From Tranzscheliella williamsii (lineage: Eukaryota; Basidiomycota; Ustilaginomycetes; Ustilaginales; Ustilaginaceae): a stretch of DNA of 64,000 nucleotides. The stretch is from the NCBI GenBank assembly GCA_023212725.1, contig JALBYF010000017.1, positions 124,001 through 188,000 on the forward strand, written 5' to 3'. The translations under genes and the position numbers were made by a program. Positions 9,930 through 20,921 of this stretch are shown here, piece after piece. Each line of letters opens with the position of its first letter. Position 1 is the stretch's first letter. The notes below the pieces were generated by a model. It worked only from the letters and a program-made list of their open reading frames with translations, ran no database searches and was not told the origin of the DNA.

Positions 9930-12900
9930 ATGGGCAGGTCACGCAATTCAAGGGCGTCCGGCGATTTGGGCCGCTCGTCTGCGGGCAAGGGTGGCCGCGC
10001 GGGTAAGAGCGGCGCCTCCTCGTCTGCGCCCGTCTTCTCGTCTGCTGCCTATACGTCGCGGTCTGACGAGACTGTCCAGCGCGCACGTCGGCCTGCTGCT
10101 GTCGATCAGGGCCCACGCGGCGTCCACGATGTGTACGATTTTGCGGCCGCCTCGACCGCGGCACCGACGGGGAGGGGCGCGCGGCGCGCCACTGCAGGCA
10201 TGCACGCCGACGACTACGCTGACCTCCCCTCCACCGCCAAGACCTCCGCCGCCCGCCCGCGCAAGCGCACCGCCGCCACTGCAGACAACGACGCCAGTGA
10301 TGACAGCGACGACAGCGCCAGCACCCACCCTGCCAAACCTATCGGCCCCAGCGTGTTCGACTCGGACGACCAGCTCAACGCCTCCATCGACGGCAGCGAC
10401 GAAGAACTCGACTCCGACGAGGCCTTCGGCGAGAGCGACGAAGAGCGCTTCGACGGATGGTCCTTTGGCCGCACCAAGCAGCCCCCCGCCCACACACCCA
10501 AGGCCAAGCACAACGACACCCACGACGACGACGACGAAGAAGACGACGACGAAGAAGACGACGACGAGGACGACGACGATGCAGAAGGTATGGTCGATCT
10601 CTCTCGTATGCTCGACTCGGGCTCCGAGTCCGACGATGCTCCGGATTCTGGCGAAGAGGGCAGTGACGAGGCTGCCGAGGCAGGCTCGTCCAAGCTGCAA
10701 AAGCACATCGACTTGTTTGCCGCTTCGTCCAAGCGACCGCCCTCCTCCGATCAGGGAGACGATGGTGTCAGCGACGGGCGCAGTGCCAAGCGTACCCGCC
10801 GCGTCCTCTTTGAGCAGAATGAGGCAATCCCAGAGACCGAGTTTGCCGCGACTGCTTCCGGGTCCGGCACCGGCTTGCGGCTCGAAGACTTTATCGATCC
10901 GCTCTCCGCCAACGTCGGCTTTGCAGATACGCGCAAGAACACCAAACTGCTCGGCGCCCGTAATGGCAGCTCCGGCAACACGCAAGCGCCGCTCGCCTCT
11001 CGCAAGGGCGGCGGCGCTCTCGCCGCGCCGCTGCCCAGCGTGGTGCAGGACCGGCTCGACCGCCAGGGCGCCTACTCGGTGACGCGCGACGAGGTGCAAG
11101 GGTGGCAGCCCACCATCAACAAGATCAGGGATGCAGAGCACCTCTCCTTTCCCTTGCAGAAGCCGGCGGTCACCAAGCAGAGCACCGCCGGCCTCGTCGC
11201 CCACTTTGCCCCCGCCAACGAGCTGGAAAACAGCGTACAGCAGATGCTCCAGGAGGGCGAGCTGACCGAGAAGCAGCTAGCGCAGCAGGAGGACCTGGCA
11301 ATGAACAAGCTCGACCCCGCCGAGGCAAGAGAGCGCCGCGACGAGCTGCGCAAGATGCGCATCCTCATGTTCCGCGCCGAGCAGAAGGCCAAGCGCGTCA
11401 GCAAGATCAAGAGCAAGACCTACCGCAAGATCCACCGCAAAGAAAAGGAGCGTCTCAAGGAGCAGATGAACGAACTCGACGGCAGCGACGACGCCGGCCT
11501 CGCCTCTGACCTCGAGGACGAGGAGAGGCTCAAGGCCGAGCGCGACCGTGCGCGCGAGCGCGCTACGCTCAAGCACAAGAACACCTCCAAGTGGGCCAAG
11601 AATATCCTCCGAGCGCCCCACGGCGAGCATACCCAGGACGCCCGCAACGAGCTGGAAGCCCAGCTGCGCCGCGGCACCGAGCTGCGTCAGAAGATTCAAG
11701 GGCACGAGCTCGGCGATTCGGACGACTCGGACGACGACAGCTCGGCCGACGCTGACGGCCAGGACGAGCCCTCGGACGCTGGGGAGTACCGCGGCAAGGT
11801 CGCTGCCGACGCCTTTGACCAGCTGGCGACATTGGAAGCCAAGGAGGCCGCCCAGCGCCGCAAAGACGAAGAGCAGCTCGAAAGCGCGGGTGGCAAGAAG
11901 GGCGTCTACAACATGAAGTTCATGAAGGATGCGCGCGAGCGTGACTATGCCAAGATCCGCGGCGACGTGGACGACTTTGTCGCCGAGATGGAGCAGCTGG
12001 GCGAGCCGGTCGACGGCGAGGACTCCGACGCCGATGCGGACAGGCCCAGCGTGCCAAGGCGCGACGGAGACCGCAGCACCACGTCCACCTATGTCCAGGG
12101 CAACAAAGGCCGCGCCATGTACGGCGCCGGCTCCGTCTCTGCCACTGCTGCCGCCGCTCGCAGCGGCCTGAACGCTGCCGAGGCCAGCGCCGAGGCCGTG
12201 GACCAGCACCGTGCCCAGCCTGATGCGACCGCCGCACCGCTCGAGATTGGCGGCGAGGCCACCGTCTCCCGGCTCAAGGCAGCGCATGCCGCGGCCAACC
12301 GCGGGGCGAAGGCGCGCTCGAAACCGTTGGTGGAAGGGGGCGAGGCTGCTGAAGCTGCCAATCCGTGGCTGAATTTGGATGTGCCGTCGACGTCTGGCAA
12401 GCTGAGCAAGAAAAAGAACCAGTCGGCCGTGTCGCGGTCGTCGGCGTCGGCGGCCAAGTCGGCGGCGCGCACCTCGAAGCAGGCGTCCAAGGCGGACGAG
12501 GCGGTGACGGCGCGGCGTGCGGACGAGGCCATCTCGATCGACACGGGCGCGCAGCTGGGCGACTTTGAGGCCGGCGACCCGCACGACTCGGTCGATTCGG
12601 ACGGCGATCCGGTGCAGCCGGCGCCGGTCACCTCGCAGCGCCGCGCCAAGCGGGTGGGCGGGATGAGCGCGTTCGAGCAGCGCGACCTCGTCTCGGCGGC
12701 GTTCGCCGGCGACAACGTGGTCGCCGAGTTCGAGGCAGAAAAACAGGCCGCCGTCGCCGCCGACGAGAGCAAGGTGGTGGACACCTCGCTGCCCGGCTGG
12801 GGCAGCTGGACAGGCAAGGGCGTCAAGGCGTCCAAGAAGCCGCCGCACCCCAAGCACCTCGTGAAAATCCAGGGCGTCGACCGCGCCGCGCGCCAGGACG

Positions 12901-13127
12901 CCGCCATGCGCAACGTGATCATCTCCGAAAAGCGCGACAAGAAGATGGACCGCTTCCGCATCAAGGACCTCCCCCATCCCTACACCAGCCTCGCCCAGTA
13001 CCAGGCCGCCATGCGCAACCCGCTCGGCCCCGAGTGGAACACCCGCATCGAGACCCAGCGCCTCAACATGCCGCGCGTCATGAAAAAGGTCGGCAAGCTC
13101 ATCAAGCCCCTCGAGCGCAAATTCTAG
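9930..13127 (+). CDS. UTP14: SSU processome component Utp14
   Basis: A single frame of 1065 residues. Acidic Asp/Glu tracts lie at about residues 125-260, as in other Utp14 proteins. A basic helical middle follows, with KSKTYRKIHRKEKERLKEQ, the conserved RMSLKHKNTSKW-type segment seen here as ATLKHKNTSKWAKN, and KFMKDARERDYAKI. The C-terminus has the diagnostic LPGWGSWTGKG, RNVIISEKRDKK and PHPYTSLAQYQAAMRNPLGP. Utp14 belongs to the U3 snoRNA-containing 90S pre-ribosome and activates the helicase Dhr1 for release of U3. The protein is longer than yeast Utp14 (about 900), mainly through low-complexity insertions between residues about 720 and 900. It shares an upstream region with NIP7. Confidence 0.96.
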   Translation: MGRSRNSRASGDLGRSSAGKGGRAGKSGASSSAPVFSSAAYTSRSDETVQRARRPAAVDQGPRGVHDVYDFAAASTAAPTGRGARRATAGMHADDYADLPSTAKTSAARPRKRTAATADNDASDDSDDSASTHPAKPIGPSVFDSDDQLNASIDGSDEELDSDEAFGESDEERFDGWSFGRTKQPPAHTPKAKHNDTHDDDDEEDDDEEDDDEDDDDAEGMVDLSRMLDSGSESDDAPDSGEEGSDEAAEAGSSKLQKHIDLFAASSKRPPSSDQGDDGVSDGRSAKRTRRVLFEQNEAIPETEFAATASGSGTGLRLEDFIDPLSANVGFADTRKNTKLLGARNGSSGNTQAPLASRKGGGALAAPLPSVVQDRLDRQGAYSVTRDEVQGWQPTINKIRDAEHLSFPLQKPAVTKQSTAGLVAHFAPANELENSVQQMLQEGELTEKQLAQQEDLAMNKLDPAEARERRDELRKMRILMFRAEQKAKRVSKIKSKTYRKIHRKEKERLKEQMNELDGSDDAGLASDLEDEERLKAERDRARERATLKHKNTSKWAKNILRAPHGEHTQDARNELEAQLRRGTELRQKIQGHELGDSDDSDDDSSADADGQDEPSDAGEYRGKVAADAFDQLATLEAKEAAQRRKDEEQLESAGGKKGVYNMKFMKDARERDYAKIRGDVDDFVAEMEQLGEPVDGEDSDADADRPSVPRRDGDRSTTSTYVQGNKGRAMYGAGSVSATAAAARSGLNAAEASAEAVDQHRAQPDATAAPLEIGGEATVSRLKAAHAAANRGAKARSKPLVEGGEAAEAANPWLNLDVPSTSGKLSKKKNQSAVSRSSASAAKSAARTSKQASKADEAVTARRADEAISIDTGAQLGDFEAGDPHDSVDSDGDPVQPAPVTSQRRAKRVGGMSAFEQRDLVSAAFAGDNVVAEFEAEKQAAVAADESKVVDTSLPGWGSWTGKGVKASKKPPHPKHLVKIQGVDRAARQDAAMRNVIISEKRDKKMDRFRIKDLPHPYTSLAQYQAAMRNPLGPEWNTRIETQRLNMPRVMKKVGKLIKPLERKF

Positions 13128-13282
13128 CCCTCTCTTTGCCCATCCACATTCGCAGCGCACCGCAGCAGCAGACTGTTACACTGTTCTCCTCTGGCGCTGG
13201 CCCCGTCTGTGCTGCGTCTCGCCTGTGAACTCACACTGTCCACGGCTCTGCTAGAGTAGATGCGGAGCCATGTTAGATCGAT

Positions 13283-14275
13283 ATGGCGTGCGAGGCCAGC
13301 TGCTCGGCAATCCAATTGTGCGCTGACATGCAGTCATACTTCCTGAGTGTGAGTGGTATGGCAGCCGTGCGGACCACCATCTCCTTCGCTCCCGACGACG
13401 GTATAGCGAGCGCCAGATCGACTGGACGTGGCAGCATTGCGGTTGCCAGGATGCGGCGGATTGATAGGACGATGGAGGGGGGTGTGGCGCTGGCGGTGGT
13501 GTCCCGGATGCTTGGGTGGGGGTATACGTTTGCGTGGTCGGTGTCGTTCTACCCGCAGGTGGTTGTGAACCAGCTTGGGCGGAGTACGGTGGGGCTGAGT
13601 GGGGACTTTGTGGTGCTGAATGCGGTGGGGCATGCGGCGTACTGCGGGTATAGTGCGGCGCTCTTCTTCTCGGCGCGGGTGCGCGACGAGTACCGGGCGC
13701 GGCACGGGGGGCGGGAGAGTGCGGTGGCGGTGAACGACGTGGTCTTCTCGGCGCACGCGGCGCTGCTGGCCGCGGTGACGCTGGTGCAGTATCTCGTCTT
13801 CCGCACCGGCTGCGAGCGGGTCTCCCCGCCGACACGCGCGGTGGTGGCATCGCTGCTGACGCTCGCCGTCCTCGCCGCCGGCGCCGCCCAGATCGGCCTC
13901 CTCCCCGCCCTCGCCATCGTTAACGCCCTCGCGGCAGTCAAGCTCGCAATTACCCTGACAAAGTACCTCCCGCAGCTTGCGCTCAACCACGCCCGCCGCT
14001 CCACGACCGGATTCAGCATCGCAAACATCCACCTCGACCTCGCCGGCGCCGCGCTCTCCCTCGCACAGCTCGCCCTCGACGCCGCCCGCGCACACGACCC
14101 CTCCGCCATCACGGGCAACCCCGGCAAACTCGGCCTCGCGGCCCTCACCATCGCCTTCGACCTCGCCCTCCTCGCACAACACTACCTCCTCTACCCCGCT
14201 CCGCCTCCCCCCCAAGAACCTGACGAACGCACCGCCCTCCTCCACAGCCCAACTCCTGCCGCTGAGTCCGTATAG
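13283..14275 (+). CDS. Cystinosin-family PQ-loop lysosomal/vacuolar transporter
   Basis: A 330-residue frame with seven hydrophobic segments and two PQ-loops, SVSFYPQVVVNQLGRSTVGL and TLTKYLPQLALNHARRST. The core follows human cystinosin closely: GWGYTFAWSVSFYPQ, GLSGDFVVLNAVGHAAY, NDVVFSAHA, FSIANIHLDLAGAALSLAQL and GNPGKLGLAALTIAFD. Cystinosin exports cystine from lysosomes with protons; the yeast counterpart is Ers1. About 60 residues precede the first helix. The upstream ATG at 13283 is used here, but later in-frame ATGs (for example before MRRIDRTMEGG) would also leave the whole transporter. It starts 155 bp after UTP14 and converges on SNU66. Confidence 0.92.
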   Translation: MACEASCSAIQLCADMQSYFLSVSGMAAVRTTISFAPDDGIASARSTGRGSIAVARMRRIDRTMEGGVALAVVSRMLGWGYTFAWSVSFYPQVVVNQLGRSTVGLSGDFVVLNAVGHAAYCGYSAALFFSARVRDEYRARHGGRESAVAVNDVVFSAHAALLAAVTLVQYLVFRTGCERVSPPTRAVVASLLTLAVLAAGAAQIGLLPALAIVNALAAVKLAITLTKYLPQLALNHARRSTTGFSIANIHLDLAGAALSLAQLALDAARAHDPSAITGNPGKLGLAALTIAFDLALLAQHYLLYPAPPPPQEPDERTALLHSPTPAAESV

Positions 14276-14394
14276 ACCGCACACCGCCGCGACGCTGCTG
14301 AACTTGTCTTCTATCAGTGACGACTGAATGCAGATAGTGTACAGTATTGCCAGCTCGTGCGGGGTGCAGGGCGAGAGCGCGCGGGGCGACTAGG

Positions 14395-17004
14395 CTAGGC
14401 GTCGCCGGCTTTTCGCTTGGTGGTGGCCTGGGAGAAGGCGAGGCGGAAGGGGGCGGCGGGGGCGAGGGCGAGCGCGGGGGTGGGGTCGGGCGAGGCGGCG
14501 GCAGCAGGGGCAGGGGCAGGGGCGGGGGTGGCGGCAAGCGTGGCACTGCCGATGCGGGCCCAGCCGCCCGGCTTGCTGGCGGTGGGGCTGGCGCCGTCGC
14601 CGGGCGCTGGCTCGGAGGGCACAGGCACGGGAGTGAGCGGAGCCAGCTCGCCGGCGCGCGCTGGCGGCGGCGGCGGCTTGCGTCCCGCACCGCCGGACGC
14701 AGGCGTGCCGGGCTTCTTGAGCTGCAGCCCGTTCTTGCCGCCCAAGAGGTCGTTCTGTTGCGGCGCCGAGCCGCGGTTGCCGACGCTGAGCACCATGTGC
14801 GCCTGCCCCGTGCGCTCGGTCCGGCTCTGGAAGGCCGACATCATGCCCGTCGGCGTGTCGCCCGCCGCCATGCGCGCGCGCTTCTGCTCGTCCTCGATCT
14901 TCTTGAGCCGCTTCTCCTGCTTCTTGGTGCCCGGCATCTTGCCGTGGAAAACGTGCGAGAGGTGCTTCCACGCCTCCTTCTGGTCCAGGTCGCGGCCGAA
15001 CTCGTCGTGGTACTTGATCTCCACCTCGGGCTTGTAGTCCCGGAAGCGCTCCTGCGCCATCCGTGCTTCCTCCAGCTCGCGATTCCGGTTCTGCGCCTCC
15101 CGTGTCGCTTGGTCGATCGACGAGCCCGACGCCTTCGAGTGCTGCCGCGACTCCTCGCGCAGCGCTTCTTCGTGCCGCCGAGCTGCGAGCCAGGCATCGT
15201 ACTTTCGCTGCTTCTCCTCGCGGCTCCTCGTCTCATCGTCGATCTGCGGAAGCATCCCCTGGTGTCGCAGGAAAGAGAGCGTGCCGGCAAGTCCACGCCC
15301 CACCATAGGCTCTGCCTCTGTGGCCCGCTCCGAAGGCTTGGCGTCGTCTACACCGTCAGGATCCGCCTTGACGGCGTCGGAAACTACCGTTTCCGCCGAC
15401 TCTGTACCGAGCCCGAGAAGGCGGTCATCCTCCTCTTCCTTCTTTATCGTAGTTGCAGAGCCGTTGGTAAGTTCGTGCATGGGCACGTCTTCAAGCCCTT
15501 CCGCTTCTTCTTCCTTGATGCGCGTGCTTGCAGACGGTCCGTCTGGAGGAGCCGTCGGAGTCTCGCGCTTTGTCCTGCGGCTGCTGCTCGCGAGGTCGTC
15601 CTGGAGTGGCCTCTCACGGATGGCTCGGACGAACTCGCTGGTCTCATCGAATGTCACCTCGCCTTCGTCGCCGTCCTCTCGCTTGATGAGGCCGCCGGAT
15701 GTCAGAGGCAATCCTGCAGGCAACGGTGTTCCGCTGGAGGAGGCTGCCGCCCGTTCGGCTTCCTCAGCCGCCCGTTGCGCTGCCATGTTCTGAGCAATCA
15801 TCTGCGGAGTCATCCGGCTGAACGTTTTCTTGGCCTTCTGGCGCCGGGCTCGGGCAAGAGAAGCCTGGAGCTCGTCGTCGTCAATAAAGTTTTCTGTGGC
15901 TCGTGTGCGCACCGGACGGGCAGCAACCTTAGCGTCGTCCATCTCGACGTCGCCGTTCGAGAAAGGCGCGGCCGTCGGTGCAGGAGCTGAAGAGGGGCCT
16001 GCCAGCCGGGCACCTTCGGCCTCCTTGTCAACGTCATCTTCGTAGCTGAGCTTCACCTTGGTAGCCTTTTTGCGCTTTTTTGCTTTGGGTTTTTTGAAAC
16101 CAATATCCCCCTCTTGGAGGTAGTCGGAGACCTCCTGGTTTTTAGTATAGTCGAGGGATAAGAGCTGCTTGTTGGCCGAGCGGGCTGCCTCTTCAGCTTC
16201 TTGACGAGCTTTTGCCTTCCTGTCCGCGGCGGAGAGGCCCCCGCCGAGTGTGAAGCCGCCTTCGGTATCCACGTCGGGTGCAGCTTCAGGGATGTCGGCA
16301 TCATACTTTGAAAGTACGCCTCGTTTCCTGCCGCTCTCGGCCTCTTCATCGTCAAGACCCGTGTACTCCTTGAGACCCTTCTTCCGCTGTAGGTTGCGCT
16401 TATCTTGTTCCGCTTGATCTAAGGATAGGTCCATCAGCTCGTCGTCATTGTTGTCCAGGATGCCAGCGTCTCTGAGCGTCAAGACACGCTCTTGGCCCTC
16501 GGAGAAGTCTTCCATGTCGTGGGCGACACGCAAGCCAGACAGATCACGCTCACTGTACTGGGCCTGTTCGGCGGCCTCGCGCTCGTCAAGCTCCCTGGCG
16601 CGCCGGGCAGCGTGCTCCTTGGCACGCTTTTTGGATTCCTGAAGCCATTTGAGCGTATCTGTGCTCGTTGTGGTGGCAGAGGAAGAGGAGCCGACCGAGT
16701 CAGGGTCAGCCAGGGTGGGCCCTTTGAGACGCCTCACAGCATCGCGCTTGGCCTGCGCTTTGGCAAGGCGCTCCTTGAGCTCCGCCTCGTCACGCTCCTT
16801 ACGCTCCTTCTCCGCCTTCTGTTGGAAGTTTCTCGAGGCAAGCGCATCGGGGTCTAGCGTTTCGGCGGATGTGGAGGAGGCAGCCTGCGCATCCGTGCTG
16901 CTAGCGGCGGCACCATCGTCGGCGACGAGCGGCTTGAGGCCAAGCGAGATACGAAGCTTGTTGGTCTCCTCCAGAGACAGCTCGTCTTTCTGGAATTCGG
17001 ACAT
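14395..17004 (-). CDS. SNU66: SART1/Snu66 U4/U6.U5 tri-snRNP protein
   Basis: An intronless 869-residue frame from an ATG at 17004. The N-terminal LSLEETNKLRISLGLKPL is the hallmark of the SART-1 family. Further conserved blocks are the long charged coiled-coil around residues 55-140, RVLTLRDAGILDNNDDELM, LSLDQAEQDKRNLQRKKG, YDADIPE and the C-terminal EFGRDLDQKEAWKHLSHVFHGK with KKQEKRLKKIEDEQKRA. SART1/Snu66 bridges the U4/U6 and U5 parts of the tri-snRNP and is needed for spliceosome activation. The last ~100 residues are a Pro/Ala-rich extension. Its promoter side faces the MITE-like element at 17218-17765. Confidence 0.95.
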   Translation of the reverse strand: MSEFQKDELSLEETNKLRISLGLKPLVADDGAAASSTDAQAASSTSAETLDPDALASRNFQQKAEKERKERDEAELKERLAKAQAKRDAVRRLKGPTLADPDSVGSSSSATTTSTDTLKWLQESKKRAKEHAARRARELDEREAAEQAQYSERDLSGLRVAHDMEDFSEGQERVLTLRDAGILDNNDDELMDLSLDQAEQDKRNLQRKKGLKEYTGLDDEEAESGRKRGVLSKYDADIPEAAPDVDTEGGFTLGGGLSAADRKAKARQEAEEAARSANKQLLSLDYTKNQEVSDYLQEGDIGFKKPKAKKRKKATKVKLSYEDDVDKEAEGARLAGPSSAPAPTAAPFSNGDVEMDDAKVAARPVRTRATENFIDDDELQASLARARRQKAKKTFSRMTPQMIAQNMAAQRAAEEAERAAASSSGTPLPAGLPLTSGGLIKREDGDEGEVTFDETSEFVRAIRERPLQDDLASSSRRTKRETPTAPPDGPSASTRIKEEEAEGLEDVPMHELTNGSATTIKKEEEDDRLLGLGTESAETVVSDAVKADPDGVDDAKPSERATEAEPMVGRGLAGTLSFLRHQGMLPQIDDETRSREEKQRKYDAWLAARRHEEALREESRQHSKASGSSIDQATREAQNRNRELEEARMAQERFRDYKPEVEIKYHDEFGRDLDQKEAWKHLSHVFHGKMPGTKKQEKRLKKIEDEQKRARMAAGDTPTGMMSAFQSRTERTGQAHMVLSVGNRGSAPQQNDLLGGKNGLQLKKPGTPASGGAGRKPPPPPARAGELAPLTPVPVPSEPAPGDGASPTASKPGGWARIGSATLAATPAPAPAPAAAASPDPTPALALAPAAPFRLAFSQATTKRKAGDA

Positions 17005-17217
17005 GGTGGTAAGTACAATAGTACGCTTTCACGGACCGAGCCGGTCGTCGCCGTGCTGCTACGGCTCGGCTCACCTAGATTGTCAGTCGCGTGCTCTCTG
17101 AACGAGCGAGGCGACGTTGGCAGCAAAGCGGCAGCCAGCGTTTTCGAGAACACCCTGGATGTGATGGTGACGAACGACTGAGCCATTTATATAGGGCAAT
17201 GATACATGATGCGCGTT

Positions 17218-17765
17218 TTATCCGGGAAATGATACATCGACGTGACTACTTACTAACGCGACCGAACTTTGCTATGAACGGACAATTCATAGACACCATC
17301 TGGAAGGCCGCTGGCTTCCGGTATGGGTCCTATGACAGCGTTGTCCCACTCGATGAGCGCAACTCTTTCCTAACATCGCCCCTGCCACAGTTCACAATCA
17401 CAATGACGATGATGGCAACAATTCGCATCGTGTAAAAGCTCAGCTTCTGGAAAGTCAGCCAGATGTCAAAGCAGCAACATTGGTATAAATTGCCTGACAG
17501 AAGCTAAGCAGAAGGCAAAACGAATGCTGAGCAGAATCGCAACAGCCAGTCTGGAAAACCAAAATGAAAGCAGTGTTGCTGCTTTAACCACTGGCTGACC
17601 TTCCAAAGGTGAGCTTTTACGTTGTGATTGAATGTAGCTAATTGCTGGCGAGAGAAATGTTAGACCAAATGAAGCTTTTGTGTGATTTTGTTTCGCACGA
17701 GATCGCCTATCGGGAAGTTCGGCCCCGGTAGTAAGAAGTTACGTTGGTGTGTCATTTCCTTATCC
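17218..17765. mobile_element. MITE-like foldback element with TIRs and candidate TSD
   Basis: The outer arms 17225-17269 and 17715-17759 are inverted repeats, 37 of 45 positions identical by manual alignment. Six of the eight differences could not all be explained by one mutation type, but four are transitions. The hexamer TTATCC directly follows the right arm (17760-17765) and ends one base before the left arm (17218-17223), as a target-site duplication would. A second, inner inverted repeat lies at 17432-17479 and 17574-17620 (about 42 of 48 identical, one gap), with a 94-bp spacer. No transposase frame is present. This fits a non-autonomous foldback or MITE copy inserted between SNU66 and the CR-type gene. 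The TIR superfamily is not recognised. Confidence 0.7.
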
Positions 17766-17979
17766 AACCTCAATCTCCCGATGAACCTGCTACAACACGA
17801 CCCCTCTCGCCTAACATTTGATTGCTGTCGTGAATAGCTACAGTAATCTGTGAAGGGGGTGATTAAAAACACGACAAAGATTGATCAACGCACGACAATT
17901 CCCGATAGCTATGCAAAGTCATGAGTGAATGGTCATTCATAACTTGCCAATTGTGAATCACAGGATGCTGGTGTCGTCC

Positions 17980-20867
17980 CTAGTTGAGCCGTATATCCCA
18001 GGTATCGGCGAAACTACTCATCATTGGGGTACACGGCGGTAGCAGCCCGGCTCGCGAAGAACTCTTGACCGCAAGCTGGTGCAATAAAGTAGCAGCTTCG
18101 TTTACCTTGATCAAGACCGGATAGGCGCGCGTATTGAGGGAGCGGACATGCAAAACGCAAAAGTCCGCATCTGCAGGCTGCTCGCTGGTCATCCACGCCG
18201 AGATCTTCTCTGATAGCTTGCTCCTCCGTACCTCGGCTGTATCGTTGCTCTGCCCCAGAAGCTCTTTCTCAATGCTGCCTTTGGGGTCGCTTATGGACAA
18301 AGAGCCGTACCATTCCGATGCATGATTCGTGTCTCGTAGCATGTCGAGCCCAAGGTCCATTATGACCACAAGTGGTCGGTGGCTCGGCTTGACGCTATTT
18401 CGCACGGGCGGGCCCCAAACGTTTGCAGAGATGTTCTGGATTTTCTCCCCATTGATCTCTATGACCCGCCCGACCTCATCCTGATTCAAAACAACGTTCC
18501 ACTTCGGCGTGGTCTTTTGCCTGCGCAGTTTCGTCTGGATACCGAGATATGTAAACCTGTGCTCGTCCATCGCCTCATCCAGCTTTCCCCGATACACTGG
18601 AATGATCATGTCCAAGCCAGCCTGATTGGAGCTACACTGCAGAGCAGCTGTGCGGCCCCATGCGTCCATTAGCGAAGCGGTCGTAACGCCTCCCTTCACC
18701 TCATCCTTGAGGGGAACAAAGTGTGTAAAACTGATCCAGCAGTCCTGGATCTGGTCAGACAAGGCGCTCCGTTCAAGGTCATCGGCGAGTCCCAAATTGA
18801 CGCCCAAGAGGGTGCCCAAGAGATCGGTCAATGGTATGGTTGGAACTCGTACAGCGTTTCTAGTTTCTCTCGTGGCACTGTCAAGAACACGCTCCTGTTC
18901 CACCAAACCCGAGCCGCAGAAGTCTCGAGCCAGTATGAGCAAGAGCCGAGAGAGGAACTCACCCACGGTTCCGCGGTCAAGCAGAATGCCGTTGGAGAGC
19001 AACTCGCACAGCAGCGTCCTTAACGCAGTTGCCCAATTGTTGTCTTCTGTCAAAGCAGCCATGGCACCCAGAGCCAGGGCAGGCTCGCTCGTTGTCGTGG
19101 TAATGATGCTCATGGGCTCTTCTATCGCTCGAAAAATGCGCATGTGTCTCCGCACACCTTCGCGAGCAAGATCAAAAGCTTTCTCCTCGCTTCGAGAGAG
19201 GGAGCGGATGGCATGGCCGCCGAACTGCTGAGGGTTCAGACGGAAGCTCTGTTCGGACGCGTCAATGGTGGGCGCGTGTGTGCAGACGAGATCTAGCCAC
19301 ATTCGGCTTGACAGAACAGCGACAACGTGATCATGGTTGTCTGCTGCGAAGAACTTCGAGCAGAGCAGCTTGGACCGACCAAATCGTATCACGTCTTCAT
19401 CTGGCACCGACTTCCAAAGCTGTCCAATCAGAAACACAACAAATGCGAAAGAAGTGGTGCCGGTCAGCATAAAGTTTAGTAGACTTGGCATGCCCAGGTG
19501 ACCGAGACAGAACTAGATACGTCAAACTTACCGGCCTTCCTATTAGCTTAAGTCGCGACATCTGCAGCAGATCCCGAACGCGAGGGGTGGCTTCCTGCTT
19601 GAAGACGTCAAATGGCAGGGTGACAAACGGCGGCAGGGGCTCGTGGTCATAGAGCCGGTCCGAAGCTGCCTTTGGATCAGAAAGCTCGGTAATTCCAGAA
19701 TAGGTATCAATGAGAATTGCCCATAGCCGTAGAGGAGACTGATTAGACGCAAAAGCCATCACGGTCCGTCGCAGATGCATCAGCTTGATGCCGTCTCCAC
19801 TTTCGTTCAAGAGTGATGATTCGTCGAAACCAAGAAAGAACGTAGGCTTTTCTTTATAGTAGGCCTGGGCCGCAGCGTCCAGCATGCCGGGTATCGTTAT
19901 GCCTGCGTCTTCAATCCTCTTGGCCAGTTGCGCTGCAGGTCGATGGCAGCAGAGCTTATACAAGTCCTCCGATGCTCTCTGCAAGGTCATTTCGCGCGCT
20001 TCCATCGCTTTGATGTCAGCTTCGTGATCCTGTAACCACCTAGTGGCATCGTCAGAAACCAATTCGAAGAAGTTCGAGCGAGTATAATACTCTCCTCTCT
20101 CTGGGACACCCCAGGTCCGCCAGAATGACGAACTCTCGACGTCCTTAGACGCTGGACGCACTGCGAGTTGTTTCAAGAGAGATCCAATGAAAGCTGACGC
20201 CGCAGCTTGGCGCTCGTATTCGGAGTTATACGAAGCCAAACAAAACTGAGTCGCCGCAGCATCGCCGTAAGGGTAGCCTTTAGAGGCATTGCTGGCATCC
20301 AGTATCACGTTCTTCCTCTTCTGCAAAGACGGCCTCAACGGCCGAAAGCAGATTGAAAGTCCGGGTAGCAGCTTGCAAACCTCGTTTACAAGCCGCGATT
20401 TCCCCGTCCCGCTTGATTGTACGATATGTACGGTCCTTCCGTAGTACGGCTTTTCGGCACTAGACTCCGTCTGACTGCCTTGAATGATGCGCTGATTTGC
20501 AGCGAAGCGTGTCTCGTATAGTTGTGCCACGGCGTTAAGAAAGCCGATATGAACTGATCCGACGAGATCCTGGTGGAACGCGCTCCGGATCGTGATACCG
20601 AACGAGGCATCCTCGCTGACATGGTCTTCCAGTACGATCGAGTTCAGAAGCAAGTATAAAAGCATGTCGACACGGTCAAAGTCATCTTGAGCCTGTGTCC
20701 ATTGCCTCAGAAGCTTGCTGAGGTCTGCAGGAATTGAACCGCTCAGCGGCAGGCGCTTCTTGACGAAAGGGGGCACGATGGCGGGATCGAACCCTTTACA
20801 GGAGTCCAAGAAGAAGATCAAGTTGGACCGGAGCGTTTCACAAGCATGCAGAAAAAAATTGTTGTTG

Positions 20868-20921
<54 letters not shown>

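Noticed and set aside
9948..11204. Long Gly/Val-rich minus-strand frame opposite UTP14
   Set aside because: Antisense shadow of a GC-rich coding region; composition mirrors the sense codons and UTP14 is unmistakable.
11277..13160. 627-codon minus-strand frame opposite UTP14
   Set aside because: Antisense shadow; no family features and fully covered by the UTP14 frame.
19397..19531. End of the first CR-gene frame read straight through, giving a 599-residue protein ending at 19397
   Set aside because: The 112-bp intron with consensus donor, branch and acceptor lies exactly here and joins to the second long frame in phase.
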